A program made the translations under genes and the position numbers. This document shows positions 55,243-63,342 of a DNA stretch of 64,000 nucleotides, piece after piece. Position 1 is the stretch's first letter. Each line of letters starts with the position of its first letter. The notes below the pieces were generated by a model, which made no database searches, was not told the origin of the DNA, and saw only the letters and a program-made list of their open reading frames with translations. Source of the DNA: a bacterium (GTDB lineage: Bacteria; Patescibacteriota; Patescibacteriia; 2-12-FULL-60-25); NCBI GenBank assembly GCA_021796435.1, contig JAJYXM010000016.1:1305580-1369579 (forward strand), written 5' to 3'.

Positions 55243-55734
55243 ATGGACAAGGCGCTTGAGAAGATGCGACAAGCCGACAAGCTGCTGGCTGATGCAGAGA
55301 AACTGATCAAAGAGCTGGAAGGGCTCGAGGTACAAAGCGAGCTCGCCCAATTCGAGGGCTTGGTCGCCCGTTTGGACAAGGCCGAAATACTGCTTGAACA
55401 GCGCGAAGATGAACTCCTGCAGTTTCTGTTCCGCTGTGAGCTCATCATGGGGCCAAATGATTTCATGCCGACAAACGGCGTGAAATACCGTGTCCTCAAG
55501 ACAGACGAGGTGTTACGCCTAGCCTACCGGAAAGCAGGGGACCTTATTCCCCAAAAGATTCTTTACCGGAGAGAATTCATGCAGGATGTCGGCGACCATC
55601 TTCACTCCGTCTTTAACCTGCTGTGCGGGCGCTGCCTCACGTTCATTGAGACATCGGCGAACCGCAACCCGAGGCGCTTCAAGGATATCAAGTCCGTGAT
55701 CACACAACTCAATGCAGCGCTGGAAAAAGCGTAG
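55243..55734 (+). CDS. Hypothetical 163-residue protein with N-terminal coiled coil
   Basis: ATG at 55243 with GGAGG 5 nt upstream. Residues 1-60 form a heptad-rich coiled coil (LEKMRQADKLLADAEKLIKE, LARLDKAEILLEQREDELLQF). The C-terminal part includes FRCELIMGPNDFMPTNGVKYRVL, LRLAYRKAGDLIPQKILYRREFMQDVGDHL and FIETSANRNPRRFKDIKSVI. No family is recognised. Isolated transcription unit with strong promoter and terminator, between a dehydrogenase and the PI3/4-kinase-fold operon. Confidence 0.7.
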   Translation: MDKALEKMRQADKLLADAEKLIKELEGLEVQSELAQFEGLVARLDKAEILLEQREDELLQFLFRCELIMGPNDFMPTNGVKYRVLKTDEVLRLAYRKAGDLIPQKILYRREFMQDVGDHLHSVFNLLCGRCLTFIETSANRNPRRFKDIKSVITQLNAALEKA

Positions 55735-55745
55735 CATCTCGCCTC

Positions 55746-55770
55746 AACCGCTCCCCTGCCAGGAGCGGTT
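55746..55770 (+). terminator. Terminator after the 55243 gene
   Basis: AACCGCTCC/GGAGCGGTT perfect 9-bp stem, then CGCTGTTTAAT. Confidence 0.75.
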
Positions 55771-55852
55771 CGCTGTTTAATAGAGAAAAAACATTTCACT
55801 TGCTGAATAGCCATTTTTCTAGTATTTTTCAAAGGAAGAAACAATATATCAG

Positions 55853-55892
55853 ATCCCGGGTCGCATCGCGTCGAACGCGACTTGCCCGGGAT
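55853..55892. repeat. ATCCCGGG palindromic repeat
   Basis: ATCCCGGG/CCCGGGAT outer arms with an inner GTCGC..GCGAC pair, followed by GACA. Same class as 23707-23727. It lies just upstream of the next gene. Confidence 0.6.
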
Positions 55893-55903
55893 GACATAAA
55901 AAT

Positions 55904-56221
55904 ATGGACAATCCATTCGTGCCCAACGCACCAACAAATCCGACAGCGCCGGATGAGCTGAATAACGTCTACTATTTCCCTCTGGATGCGGAGGGTAAAC
56001 GCGTCGGTGAACCGATCGCGGTAAAGCTGGGAGCGGATGGCGTGGCGGATATCTCGGGTCTGCCCATGCATCTGCAGGACAGCTTGCGCAGCTTGGGTAC
56101 GTCGGATGAGCTGCATCAAGGATTCCTGAAGCCGGAGGACGGAAAAAGATTCATGTTGGCGCTTGTCCGGAACTCCAACGGCTACAATAATTTCGGCCTA
56201 CGGTCGACTGAAGAAAAATAA
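55904..56221 (+). CDS. Small protein co-encoded with the PI3/4-kinase-fold protein
   Basis: A 105-residue protein. N-terminal Pro/Asn-rich segment (NPFVPNAPTNPTAPDELNN), then a beta-like VYYFPLDAEGKRVGEPIAVKLG and a helical part (MHLQDSLRSLGTSDELHQGFLK). Ends FGLRSTEEK. No family is recognised. It stops 1 nt before the start of the kinase-fold gene, so the two are almost certainly one transcript. A partner, adaptor or substrate function is possible but not shown. No Shine-Dalgarno sequence. Confidence 0.65.
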   Translation: MDNPFVPNAPTNPTAPDELNNVYYFPLDAEGKRVGEPIAVKLGADGVADISGLPMHLQDSLRSLGTSDELHQGFLKPEDGKRFMLALVRNSNGYNNFGLRSTEEK

Positions 56222-56222
56222 T

Positions 56223-58016
56223 ATGCTGAACGTCGATATCCCCGAAGGTTTCATCGTCGGGCCGCCGCCGGTGCCCAAACCGGCTCCGGAGAATGAGGGG
56301 CGCGAGTGGGCGCCTAGGCCCAAGCGGCAAGAGAACCTCATGCCGCTGACACCCGAGGAATTGGCGACGGCTTTCACGTTAGGGCAACTCAAAAAAATCA
56401 ACGCACTCGATGCGACGCTTTTCACACAGACCCTCAGAGGAGGGACACAGAATCTAGAGGATACAATCCGGACCATCGAGAACCTGGAAGTCCTGCAACA
56501 TGGCCAGCAGACGGAAGTCTTCGCATGGGGCGGAGGGATCAACGAAACCACCTTACGTACGATCGAGCTGGGCAAAGACAAGATGCATGTCATAGCCAAG
56601 GCTGGACGAGGAGAAGCAAGTTTCACCCTAAGGAACGGGACTGCAACCAGGTTATTCAGGCATTGGAACAGCAGACAGGGCAAGATGGAGACGCTTGAAT
56701 CCGTCTTCGATGAAAAAGGCGAACCGTATTCGCAGGAGGTCGAAGATGGCGTCAAGGCCCTATTAGAGCAATCCGTGGGATTACGCGATGATGCCGCTGA
56801 ATTCTACGGGGTACAGCCAGAAGAGGTCCCGATCAACGATAAGGAGACGTCTTTCAGACATGGCATTGAGGCGGGCGACCTGGCCTTCCGTGAGGTTTTC
56901 GCACATCGGGTCAGCCTATTGTCGGGTTTGAACGTCGTACCCGAAACCGTCCTTTTGCCTGACCACGCCGTGAACAGCGATACGGGACAAATAACGCATC
57001 GGAATATCGATGTCGTCTCGGCGCAAAGATATGTCACTCCAGAAGTGTTGGGCGTGACAAAAGGAGAGATCAAAAAGAAACGGGATGAACTATTCACGCT
57101 GATGGCGAGCGACCTGGAGTCTTATGACCAGGCGATCAAGGAAATACGCAGCGTCATAGAAGGTTCAGCCTCGGACGAAATCGAGGAAAAATATCTCGGC
57201 TGGTCACGACCGAACCTGACTAATCTCTTGGTCGTCATGGGCGAAGAGGATAACTCGAAATTCGAAGAGAGCACAGTGCGCCAGATGACGCCGCAGGAAG
57301 CCCAAGAGGTAATAGCCCAAGGGCCGAGACACAAACATGCGAAAGCAGCGATGCGTCTCGCTTGCCTGCATTATAGGATCAGGACATTCGATGCCCATTT
57401 CGGTAACATCGTGGTGGATACCTCCAGCGCTGAAGGCAGATTATACTCGATAGATAACGGTCTGTGCGGCGGATTAAGCAGGAAAAGCGACAAACTGAAC
57501 GAATACGGGGAATATGAGGAGCCGCTGGATCCGCAGCGTTCCGTCATGTGGGAAGCAGTGATGCAGCACCCGGATTGGAAGCTGGATGAAGAGGCACTGC
57601 AGAGCACGCGCGAAGAGTTCGCCAGGCTGCAAGAGCTGCAACCTGTGCTGGACGATCTCGTGGCAGGAAATTTTTCGGATGACGAAAGCGAAAAGATCAT
57701 CGATGACGCCATAAAGGGCAAGGAAGGCGGAGCGGAATTCAAATACCTATTCGGGATGTATGCGATCATGACGAAGAACAAAAAGATAGCGGCCAAGGAG
57801 CTGTCATCATACATCAAACGTCTTGGACTCTTGGCGAAACATGGCCGACCGCCGAATCTTCCGGCAGCGAAAAACGCCATGCTCCCAGGCAATACCCTGT
57901 ACCGTTATGAAAGCACCCTCCCGGACTATATTCCTTCGCCAGATATACAAGCCCAAAAATCAAGGGAGACGCTGGCGCGTTTCGAAGATGCCGCCGGTGA
58001 TGATCGTCCGATGTAG
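56223..58016 (+). CDS. PI3/PI4-kinase-fold protein (atypical kinase)
   Basis: A 597-residue protein, soluble. Candidate ATP-binding Lys in MHVIAKAGRGE; helix DLAFREVFAHRVSLLSGLNVVPETVLLPD matches the REVAA..L.G..VPPT pattern of bacterial PI3/PI4-kinase-like proteins. The catalytic loop is FDAHFGN (Asp390, His392, Asn395), equivalent to DRHxxN, and the metal-binding aspartate is in SIDNGL (Asp411). N-terminal 1-50 is Pro-rich and disordered; C-terminal 150 residues are helical. It may phosphorylate proteins or lipids, or AMPylate; substrate unknown. Begins 1 nt after its small partner. Confidence 0.75.
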   Translation: MLNVDIPEGFIVGPPPVPKPAPENEGREWAPRPKRQENLMPLTPEELATAFTLGQLKKINALDATLFTQTLRGGTQNLEDTIRTIENLEVLQHGQQTEVFAWGGGINETTLRTIELGKDKMHVIAKAGRGEASFTLRNGTATRLFRHWNSRQGKMETLESVFDEKGEPYSQEVEDGVKALLEQSVGLRDDAAEFYGVQPEEVPINDKETSFRHGIEAGDLAFREVFAHRVSLLSGLNVVPETVLLPDHAVNSDTGQITHRNIDVVSAQRYVTPEVLGVTKGEIKKKRDELFTLMASDLESYDQAIKEIRSVIEGSASDEIEEKYLGWSRPNLTNLLVVMGEEDNSKFEESTVRQMTPQEAQEVIAQGPRHKHAKAAMRLACLHYRIRTFDAHFGNIVVDTSSAEGRLYSIDNGLCGGLSRKSDKLNEYGEYEEPLDPQRSVMWEAVMQHPDWKLDEEALQSTREEFARLQELQPVLDDLVAGNFSDDESEKIIDDAIKGKEGGAEFKYLFGMYAIMTKNKKIAAKELSSYIKRLGLLAKHGRPPNLPAAKNAMLPGNTLYRYESTLPDYIPSPDIQAQKSRETLARFEDAAGDDRPM

Positions 58017-58153
58017 ATTGCCAGTCCCGTCCCAAAACAAGAGATTACATTGACTTGATGACTGCTTTCGGATATATTGGCGCAGCAATTTAAGGGCCGT
58101 TGCAGCCACAGGCTGATCCGCCTCTGGCGGAAGCTTCACAAGAGATTCAATCT

Positions 58154-58229
58154 GGGCCGTTAGCTTAGTTGGTAGAGCGCCGCGTTTGCAACGCGGAGGT
58201 CGCCGGTTCGAATCCGGCACGGTCCACCA
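58154..58229 (+). tRNA. tRNA-Ala (anticodon UGC)
   Basis: Acceptor GGGCCGT/ACGGTCC (one G-T pair), D arm GCTT..GAGC, anticodon stem CCGCG/CGCGG with loop TTTGCAA (anticodon TGC), T arm GCCGG-TTCGAAT-CCGGC, discriminator A and encoded CCA. It decodes GCN alanine codons. Confidence 0.96.
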
Positions 58230-58394
58230 TGTAAAATCAGCTCTCTTTAGGGAGCTGATTTTGCGTCATGGAGCTGCGTGTCGGATTCGAACGGGAAAGG
58301 AATCGGGGAAACTGGGAACCGCAAGGTTCCCAAGCGCATCCCGCTGTTCGCGAACAGCGGGAGTGCAGAGAGATTCCGGCACGGTCCACCATGT
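58213..58394. repeat. Direct repeat of tRNA-Ala 3' end flanking a 142-bp segment
   Basis: TCCGGCACGGTCCACCATGT occurs at 58213-58232 (end of tRNA-Ala) and again at 58375-58394. Between the copies lie two perfect hairpins: GGGAACC-gcaa-GGTTCCC (58314-58331) and CCCGCTGTTCG/CGAACAGCGGG (58340-58361). The layout is like a tRNA attachment-site duplication, but no integrase or cargo gene is present. Confidence 0.7.
58233..58262 (+). terminator. Terminator of tRNA-Ala
   Basis: AAAATCAGCTC/GAGCTGATTTT perfect 11-bp stem, 4 nt after the tRNA. Confidence 0.8.
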
Positions 58395-58399
58395 GAACT

Positions 58400-58419
58400 C
58401 CGACCATCAGGTCGGGTTT
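58400..58419 (+). terminator. Second hairpin terminator after the tRNA-end copy
   Basis: CCGACC-atca-GGTCGG then GTTTTGCG, following the second copy of the tRNA 3' end just as the first terminator follows the first copy. Confidence 0.55.
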
Positions 58420-58461
58420 TGCGCATCATTGAGCGACGTGGAGGCCTTTTCCTTCGCTGCG

Positions 58462-58641
58462 CTAGCGGGCCAGCTTGAGCGTAACGATTAGTGCGTCGGG
58501 ACAGCGCTCGAGCGCCGCTTCGTATAGCGTGGAGTACCTCGCACGCGTTTCGGCCAAGGAGTATTCGGCATATGCCCAACGAGTAGCGAGCACACAGAGC
58601 AGTACCACGATAATGATTCCTTTGAGTTTGTTGATTCGCAT
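58462..58641 (-). CDS. Possible 59-residue exported protein
   Basis: ATG at 58641 begins a basic N-terminus followed by a hydrophobic helix (GIIIVVLLCVLATRWAYA) with a signal-peptide-like end, then a charged helix (YSLAETRARYSTLYEAALE) and one cysteine. No Shine-Dalgarno or promoter is evident and no family is recognised, so it may be a chance frame. It is the only coding signal found between 58420 and 59008. Confidence 0.3.
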   Translation of the reverse strand: MRINKLKGIIIVVLLCVLATRWAYAEYSLAETRARYSTLYEAALERCPDALIVTLKLAR

Positions 58642-58762
58642 ACGAAAAAACGCGGTGATAGATATTAGCTCGCTCGACAGCACGCTGCACGCAGCGCTCA
58701 CCTACTCAAAATCGAGAGTACGACGTGCATACGGCAACGGTCAAGCGTCGCTTGTATAGAAA

Positions 58763-58913
58763 CGGCACTCCGCAGTCGGAGTGCCGAAGGCGGCCGTGGC
58801 CGCAGGTACCTTGCGTTCTCCTTTGTCCCTTGCAAGAGGGAGGATACCGACGGACGCCTCGGGCAGGCCGTAAATTTTACGGCTTACCCGAGACGCCCGT
58901 CTAAAATAGACGT
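58763..58913. other. Cluster of three hairpins in a gene-free stretch
   Basis: CGGCACTCCG/CGGAGTGCCG (58763-58786), CTCGGG..GCCGTAAA/TTTACGGC..CCCGAG (about 58857-58891) and CGTCTA-aaa-TAGACG (58899-58913). No gene is supported from 58642 to 59008. Confidence 0.5.
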
Positions 58914-59008
58914 TAGCATCTTGTTTTGACTGTGTTAAGCTTAGACAAAGAGGCAAAGAAAATAAAAACCCTTGCAAATAGTCCTGAAACAGGAATAATT
59001 AACCAACT

Positions 59009-59605
59009 ATGCCAAATTCACGCCAAGATTTCCTAGATGCCTTACACAAGCAGGTTGAGCCGAATATCGTCAGTCACTCCATCGCGCTTGAGGCGTGCAT
59101 GGGCGGGATTTACGATTATCTGAAAACGCAAGGCAGACTGAACGATGACGAACCAAGTCGTGATGAATGGTTGTTGTCCGGGCTTATCCACGATATAGAC
59201 TATGGTGGCGAATGGAAGGATCAACATCCGCAAAAAACCAGCGAGGCACTGGAAAAATACGGCCTAGAGGTTTCTGCGTCTGTCATGCGTATCGTCAAAG
59301 CACATGCGCCGTCACTAACTGGAGTTCAACCCAGCAACAAAGCTGAATGGTCTATTTTTTGTGCTGACAGCCTGACTGGGTTGATCAGCGCTGTTGCGCT
59401 GATCTATCCATCAAAAAAACTGTCCGACGTGAAACCGTCATCAGTCTTGAAACGCTTTCTGAAAGAACCGAAATTCGCTGCGGGAACCCGTAGAGACGAA
59501 GTGGCTCTTTGCGCTCGCCCTGACGGTTTGAACATCCCAATCGAAAAGTTTATCGAAATCTGTCTCGCGTCTATGCAAGGCGTCGCAAACGATATCGGAC
59601 TCTAA
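59009..59605 (+). CDS. HD-domain phosphohydrolase-like protein
   Basis: A 198-residue protein with the HD pattern: His in VSHSIALEACMGGI, paired HD in LLSGLIHDIDYGGEWKDQHPQKT, a later His in IVKAHAPS and a final Asp in FCADSLTGLISAV. This matches the predicted metal-dependent hydrolases (HD, HDIG-like) widespread in CPR and other bacteria. The substrate is unknown; small HD proteins often cleave nucleotides. The start at 59009 is 9 nt after AATAAT. It is followed after 13 nt by a DHH enzyme. Confidence 0.86.
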   Translation: MPNSRQDFLDALHKQVEPNIVSHSIALEACMGGIYDYLKTQGRLNDDEPSRDEWLLSGLIHDIDYGGEWKDQHPQKTSEALEKYGLEVSASVMRIVKAHAPSLTGVQPSNKAEWSIFCADSLTGLISAVALIYPSKKLSDVKPSSVLKRFLKEPKFAAGTRRDEVALCARPDGLNIPIEKFIEICLASMQGVANDIGL

Positions 59606-59618
59606 ATGCGCTTCGTAT

Positions 59619-60548
59619 ATGAAACCCATCCTCGTCACGTGTTACGTCGATCCGGACCTAGACGGCGTCGCAGGAGCTGTAGCTTGTAGCGAGTTCCTCA
59701 ACAAGAACGGAAAACAGGCTGTCGCGGGCATCATCGGTGAGCCACATGATGAGGCAAAGTATGTCCTGGACAGATTCGCGATACCTTATCCATTACGGCT
59801 CCAGAACGCAGATGGATATGACGAAATCGTCCTGGTCGATGCGAGTGATCTGAACGGACTCGAGGGCAAAATTGACCCGAAAAAAATCGTGGAGATAATC
59901 GATCACCGCAAGTTCCATGAGCTCAAGGCATTCCCGAATGCCCAGGCCCAAATAGAGCTTGTCGGCGCAGCTGCGACTTTGGTGGCGGAGAGATTCATGC
60001 AGAGTGGCACAGCGATATCAAAAGAATCCGCCATCTTGGTGCTTGCGGCCATCATCTCGAATACGCTCAATTTCAAGGGTACCGTCACAACGGATCGCGA
60101 CCGCGACGCAGCCGCCTGGCTGAATGAGACGGCGCAACTGGACAAGAACTTCTGGAAAGAGATGTTCGAGGCGAAGTCAGACCTAAGCGGCCAGAAATTA
60201 GCCGAGCGCATCAAGAGCGACTATGCTTCTTTCGACATCAACGGGAAGAAAGTGAACATCGCCCAGCTAGAAATCATCGGGGGAAAGAAATTACTGGACG
60301 AAAGGAAGCCGGAGATTCTTGAGATACTCGACCAGATCAAAAGACAGTCCGTCCTGGACATCATTTTCCTTAACCTGATAGAACTCGAAGAGGGCAAGAA
60401 CTATCTGGTCGCAGAAGGTCCGGAGACACGGCAATTGCTGGAAAAGACATTAGACGTCAGATTCGATGGCGATGTCGCTGTCAGGGATGAGCTGATAATG
60501 AGGAAACAGATAGTGCCGTTGTTGAAAGCGGAGCTAACAGCAGGATAA
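59619..60548 (+). CDS. DHH-family phosphoesterase, inorganic-pyrophosphatase-like
   Basis: A 309-residue protein. N-terminal DHH domain: VTCYVDPDLDGVAGAVAC (metal-binding Asp pair), IVLVDASDL, EIIDHRKFHEL (variant of DHH) and GAAATLVAERF. C-terminal DHHA2-like domain ends MRKQIVPLL, the SRKxQVVPxL-type signature of family II pyrophosphatases. It may hydrolyse pyrophosphate with Mn2+, or act on another phosphoester. The second His of DHH is Arg, which is unusual. It follows the HD gene by 13 nt. Confidence 0.86.
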   Translation: MKPILVTCYVDPDLDGVAGAVACSEFLNKNGKQAVAGIIGEPHDEAKYVLDRFAIPYPLRLQNADGYDEIVLVDASDLNGLEGKIDPKKIVEIIDHRKFHELKAFPNAQAQIELVGAAATLVAERFMQSGTAISKESAILVLAAIISNTLNFKGTVTTDRDRDAAAWLNETAQLDKNFWKEMFEAKSDLSGQKLAERIKSDYASFDINGKKVNIAQLEIIGGKKLLDERKPEILEILDQIKRQSVLDIIFLNLIELEEGKNYLVAEGPETRQLLEKTLDVRFDGDVAVRDELIMRKQIVPLLKAELTAG

Positions 60549-60612
60549 AAGGCCGATCACCGCAACCAGTCTGATAAGCCTCGCAACGAGGCGTGGCAAG
60601 ATACCAGGTCTG

Positions 60613-60645
60613 TGCCCGGCCTGCCTGCCGGCAGGCAGGGATGAC
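60613..60645. repeat. Palindromic repeat with perfect 20-bp centre
   Basis: CCTGCCTGCCGGCAGGCAGG at 60620-60639, followed by GATGAC as in the ATCCCGG repeat class. Confidence 0.65.
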
Positions 60646-60679
60646 AAAGAGGGTTAACAGCGGGCTTATGTTGGTGCCA

Positions 60680-60708
60680 TTGCCCGGAATGGCGTCTTAA
60701 TTTACTAT
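60680..60708 (+). promoter_or_regulatory. Candidate promoter of the MFS gene
   Basis: TTGCCC, 17 bp, TACTAT, 13 nt before the ATG at 60722; no clear Shine-Dalgarno sequence. Confidence 0.4.
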
Positions 60709-60721
60709 TCTGACAGACGCC

Positions 60722-61993
60722 ATGAAAATGAAACCACTCGAAAACCACGCAACAAAAGGTATCTTATGGGCTTTTTTGCCCTTCTGGATATTCCTGGTCT
60801 TCTTCAAGTTCGGCGGGGCGCTGCACTATTCGCTCGTCTCCCCGCTAGGTGAACGTTTTTTACCGTTGTGGATCGTGGGATTGCTGATGGGCGGAGGATC
60901 GTTGGTGCAGCTTATGCTGGACGTACCGGCAGGCTATCTATTGGACCGATTCGGATATCTACGGCTGCTGAAATTCACGACGTTCTTCTTCATCTTGGCC
61001 GCCGTATGCATCGTATCGGGTCTGACAACGGTCACGTATATCTTGAGCATCATCATGGCTACGGCCGGCTGGCTCTTCTTCGGACCAGGCGTGAATGCGT
61101 ATGTATTGGCGCAAGCGCCGACAGCGAGCGCGGGCCGCTTCATGTCGCTGCGTGACATCTCCGGATCGCTCGGCGTGGTTTTCGCGAGCGCCATCCTGCC
61201 TTTCGTACTCGTGCTGGCACCGGAATACATGGGCTTGATCCTCATGATCCTGCTCGGGTTGGCGTTGATTACCCTATTCTTCTGCCCCAAAGACACGGTC
61301 TCGGTACATGCGGAAAAGAAGCTTGAGACGCATCATTATTACATCCGGCGTCACTATGTCCATGATCTGTTGAAGTCCATCGGCAAACTCAATCCGGCCA
61401 GCACCTTGCTCTTGCTGCTGAACCTGGTCGCCTCGACATTCTACGGCATCATCTGGTTCGTGGTGCCGCTCGTCATCGCACATCAAGCGAATACCGGGCT
61501 ATTAGGCCTGGGACTCGGCGTCTTCGACTTCGCTGTCGTCGTCTTGGGTTATGCCTTAGGCAACCTGGCGGACAAGACAGACAAGCGTACGCTCATCTTC
61601 TTCGGACTGCTCATCTTTTCGATCTGCGGGATGCTGTTGGGGTTCAATTACGGCTGGCTCTTCCTGCTCTTCGGTTTCCTGGCGACTTCGGGTGATGAGA
61701 TGGCGGGCATCTCGCTTTGGTCCTGGATGCATGCGCTGGACAAAGAACACGCAGCGGATGGGCAGGTCGCAGGAGTCATCAATCTAGCGGAGGATCTTGG
61801 ATGGGCCATCGGTCCGATCGCGGCAGGGATATTGTACGAACTCATCGGCGGAAGCTGGACCATAGTCTGTGGCGCCGTGCCGATCGTCATGGTCTGGGTC
61901 GTGTATCAATTCATGATCCGGAAATTCCCCATCAAGAAACTGGATATGGCGTCGATACCGCGCAAGCCGCATCGTGCACGTCATAAAAAATGA
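60722..61993 (+). CDS. Major facilitator superfamily transporter
   Basis: A 423-residue membrane protein with about twelve hydrophobic helices and a central loop after helix six (residues about 190-220). The MFS loop 2-3 motif appears as DVPAGYLLDRFGYLRLL, and a related ALGNLADKTDKRTLIF lies after helix 8. It would export or import a small molecule driven by ion gradient; substrate not assigned. The C-terminus is basic. Its stop is 1 nt before the Mur ligase start, so the two share a transcript. Confidence 0.9.
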   Translation: MKMKPLENHATKGILWAFLPFWIFLVFFKFGGALHYSLVSPLGERFLPLWIVGLLMGGGSLVQLMLDVPAGYLLDRFGYLRLLKFTTFFFILAAVCIVSGLTTVTYILSIIMATAGWLFFGPGVNAYVLAQAPTASAGRFMSLRDISGSLGVVFASAILPFVLVLAPEYMGLILMILLGLALITLFFCPKDTVSVHAEKKLETHHYYIRRHYVHDLLKSIGKLNPASTLLLLLNLVASTFYGIIWFVVPLVIAHQANTGLLGLGLGVFDFAVVVLGYALGNLADKTDKRTLIFFGLLIFSICGMLLGFNYGWLFLLFGFLATSGDEMAGISLWSWMHALDKEHAADGQVAGVINLAEDLGWAIGPIAAGILYELIGGSWTIVCGAVPIVMVWVVYQFMIRKFPIKKLDMASIPRKPHRARHKK

Positions 61994-61994
61994 T

Positions 61995-63320
61995 ATGAAC
62001 CTAAAAAAGACACTCAAGAAACTTTCTCCGAACTGGTTACTCTCCGGGTACCATCTTTGCTTGGCCTACTTAGCGGCAGCCGTGTACGGGTTCCCGTCGA
62101 AAAAGATGGTGATGATCAGCATCACGGGGACGAAGGGAAAGACCACGACGGCCAATTTCGTCTGGGCGGCGCTGACGGGTGCCGGGATCAAGACGGGTCT
62201 GATCGGCACGGCGAACATACGCATAGGCGAGAAAGAAGAGATGAACAAATACCACATGACCATGCCCGGTCCATTGGTCATGCAGAAGATCTTCTCCGAG
62301 ATGGTCAAGGCCGGGTGCACGCACTGCGTATTCGAGACGACATCCGAGGGCATACTGAAATGGCGACATAAAGGCATCGCCTATGACTTCGCCGTATTCA
62401 CCAACCTGACGCCTGAACACCTGCCTTCCCACGGCGGCAGCTTCGAGAACTACAAGAACGCCAAAGGAAGAATGTTCCTGGAACTCATGAGGACTCCGCA
62501 CAAGACGATCGCCGGTAAACGCATAGACAAGACGATCATCGTGAATGCCGACAGCCAGCATAAGGATTATTTCCTGTCTTTTCCGGCGGATAAGAAGATA
62601 ACTTATGGCTTAAGGGAAGTGTGTGATTACCAGGCACAAGACGTCTCGACCACACCTGACGGCGTCTCGTTCGGCGTCAAAGGCGAGGCATATACCCTAC
62701 GTGTCATCGGCGAGTTCAACGTGATGAACGCACTGCCTGCGATCATCGCAGCCAAGGAATTCGGCGCCTCGGGAGAAGCCATACAAAAAGGTTTCGATGC
62801 ACTAACACTAATCCCAGGACGGATGGAGAAGATAGAGATGGGACAGCCGTATACGCTATTCGTGGATTATGCGCATGAGAAAGAAAGCATGACCGCGGTG
62901 CTCAAGACAGCACAGGCGATCACCGAGAAAACAGGCGGTCACATCGTTGTGCTTTTAGGCGCCGAAGGCGGCGGACGCGACAAGGCTAAGCGCCCCATCA
63001 TGGGAGAGTTGTCCGGCAAGATGGCGGATTACGTCGTGGTGAGCAACGTCGACCCCTATGAAGATGATCCCCTACCCATAGCCGAAGACATCGCCGTAGC
63101 GGCAGAAGCAGCCGGGAAAATCCGTAATCAGGACCTGTTCGTCATATTGGATCGCCGCGACGGGATACGTAAAGCCTTGGAGCTCGCACAACCGAATGAT
63201 GTGGTGCTCATAACGGGCAAAGGGGCGGAACAATCGATCGTAATCGGCGGAAAATCCAGCCCTTGGGATGATCGGGAGGTCGTAAGGGAAGAACTGGGCA
63301 AAATCTTGAAAAAAACATAA
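61995..63320 (+). CDS. Mur ligase family protein (MurE-like)
   Basis: A 441-residue ATP-dependent amide ligase. P-loop ITGTKGKTTTANFVWAAL, then HYHMTMPGP-like substrate loop, VFETTSEG, FAVFTNLTPEHLPSHG with the Mg2+ ligand region, YKNAKGRMF (carbamylated Lys), GEFNVMNALPAI and LFVDYAHEKESM in domain 3. It most resembles MurE (adds the third stem-peptide amino acid to UDP-MurNAc), although the substrate-selecting DNPR motif is not obvious. The start at 61995 is 1 nt after the MFS stop. Confidence 0.87.
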   Translation: MNLKKTLKKLSPNWLLSGYHLCLAYLAAAVYGFPSKKMVMISITGTKGKTTTANFVWAALTGAGIKTGLIGTANIRIGEKEEMNKYHMTMPGPLVMQKIFSEMVKAGCTHCVFETTSEGILKWRHKGIAYDFAVFTNLTPEHLPSHGGSFENYKNAKGRMFLELMRTPHKTIAGKRIDKTIIVNADSQHKDYFLSFPADKKITYGLREVCDYQAQDVSTTPDGVSFGVKGEAYTLRVIGEFNVMNALPAIIAAKEFGASGEAIQKGFDALTLIPGRMEKIEMGQPYTLFVDYAHEKESMTAVLKTAQAITEKTGGHIVVLLGAEGGGRDKAKRPIMGELSGKMADYVVVSNVDPYEDDPLPIAEDIAVAAEAAGKIRNQDLFVILDRRDGIRKALELAQPNDVVLITGKGAEQSIVIGGKSSPWDDREVVREELGKILKKT

Positions 63321-63328
63321 ATCCAAGC

Positions 63329-63334
63329 TATAGT
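63329..63334 (+). promoter_or_regulatory. Leaderless -10 of the terminal TrmB gene
   Basis: TATAGT ending 8 nt before the ATG at 63343; no Shine-Dalgarno sequence. Confidence 0.45.
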
Positions 63335-63342
63335 CTTGACGT

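Noticed and set aside
58255-58394. A second intact tRNA gene before the copied tRNA-Ala end
   Set aside because: Only the last ~20 nt match; no acceptor 5' strand, D arm or anticodon stem could be built from the preceding sequence.
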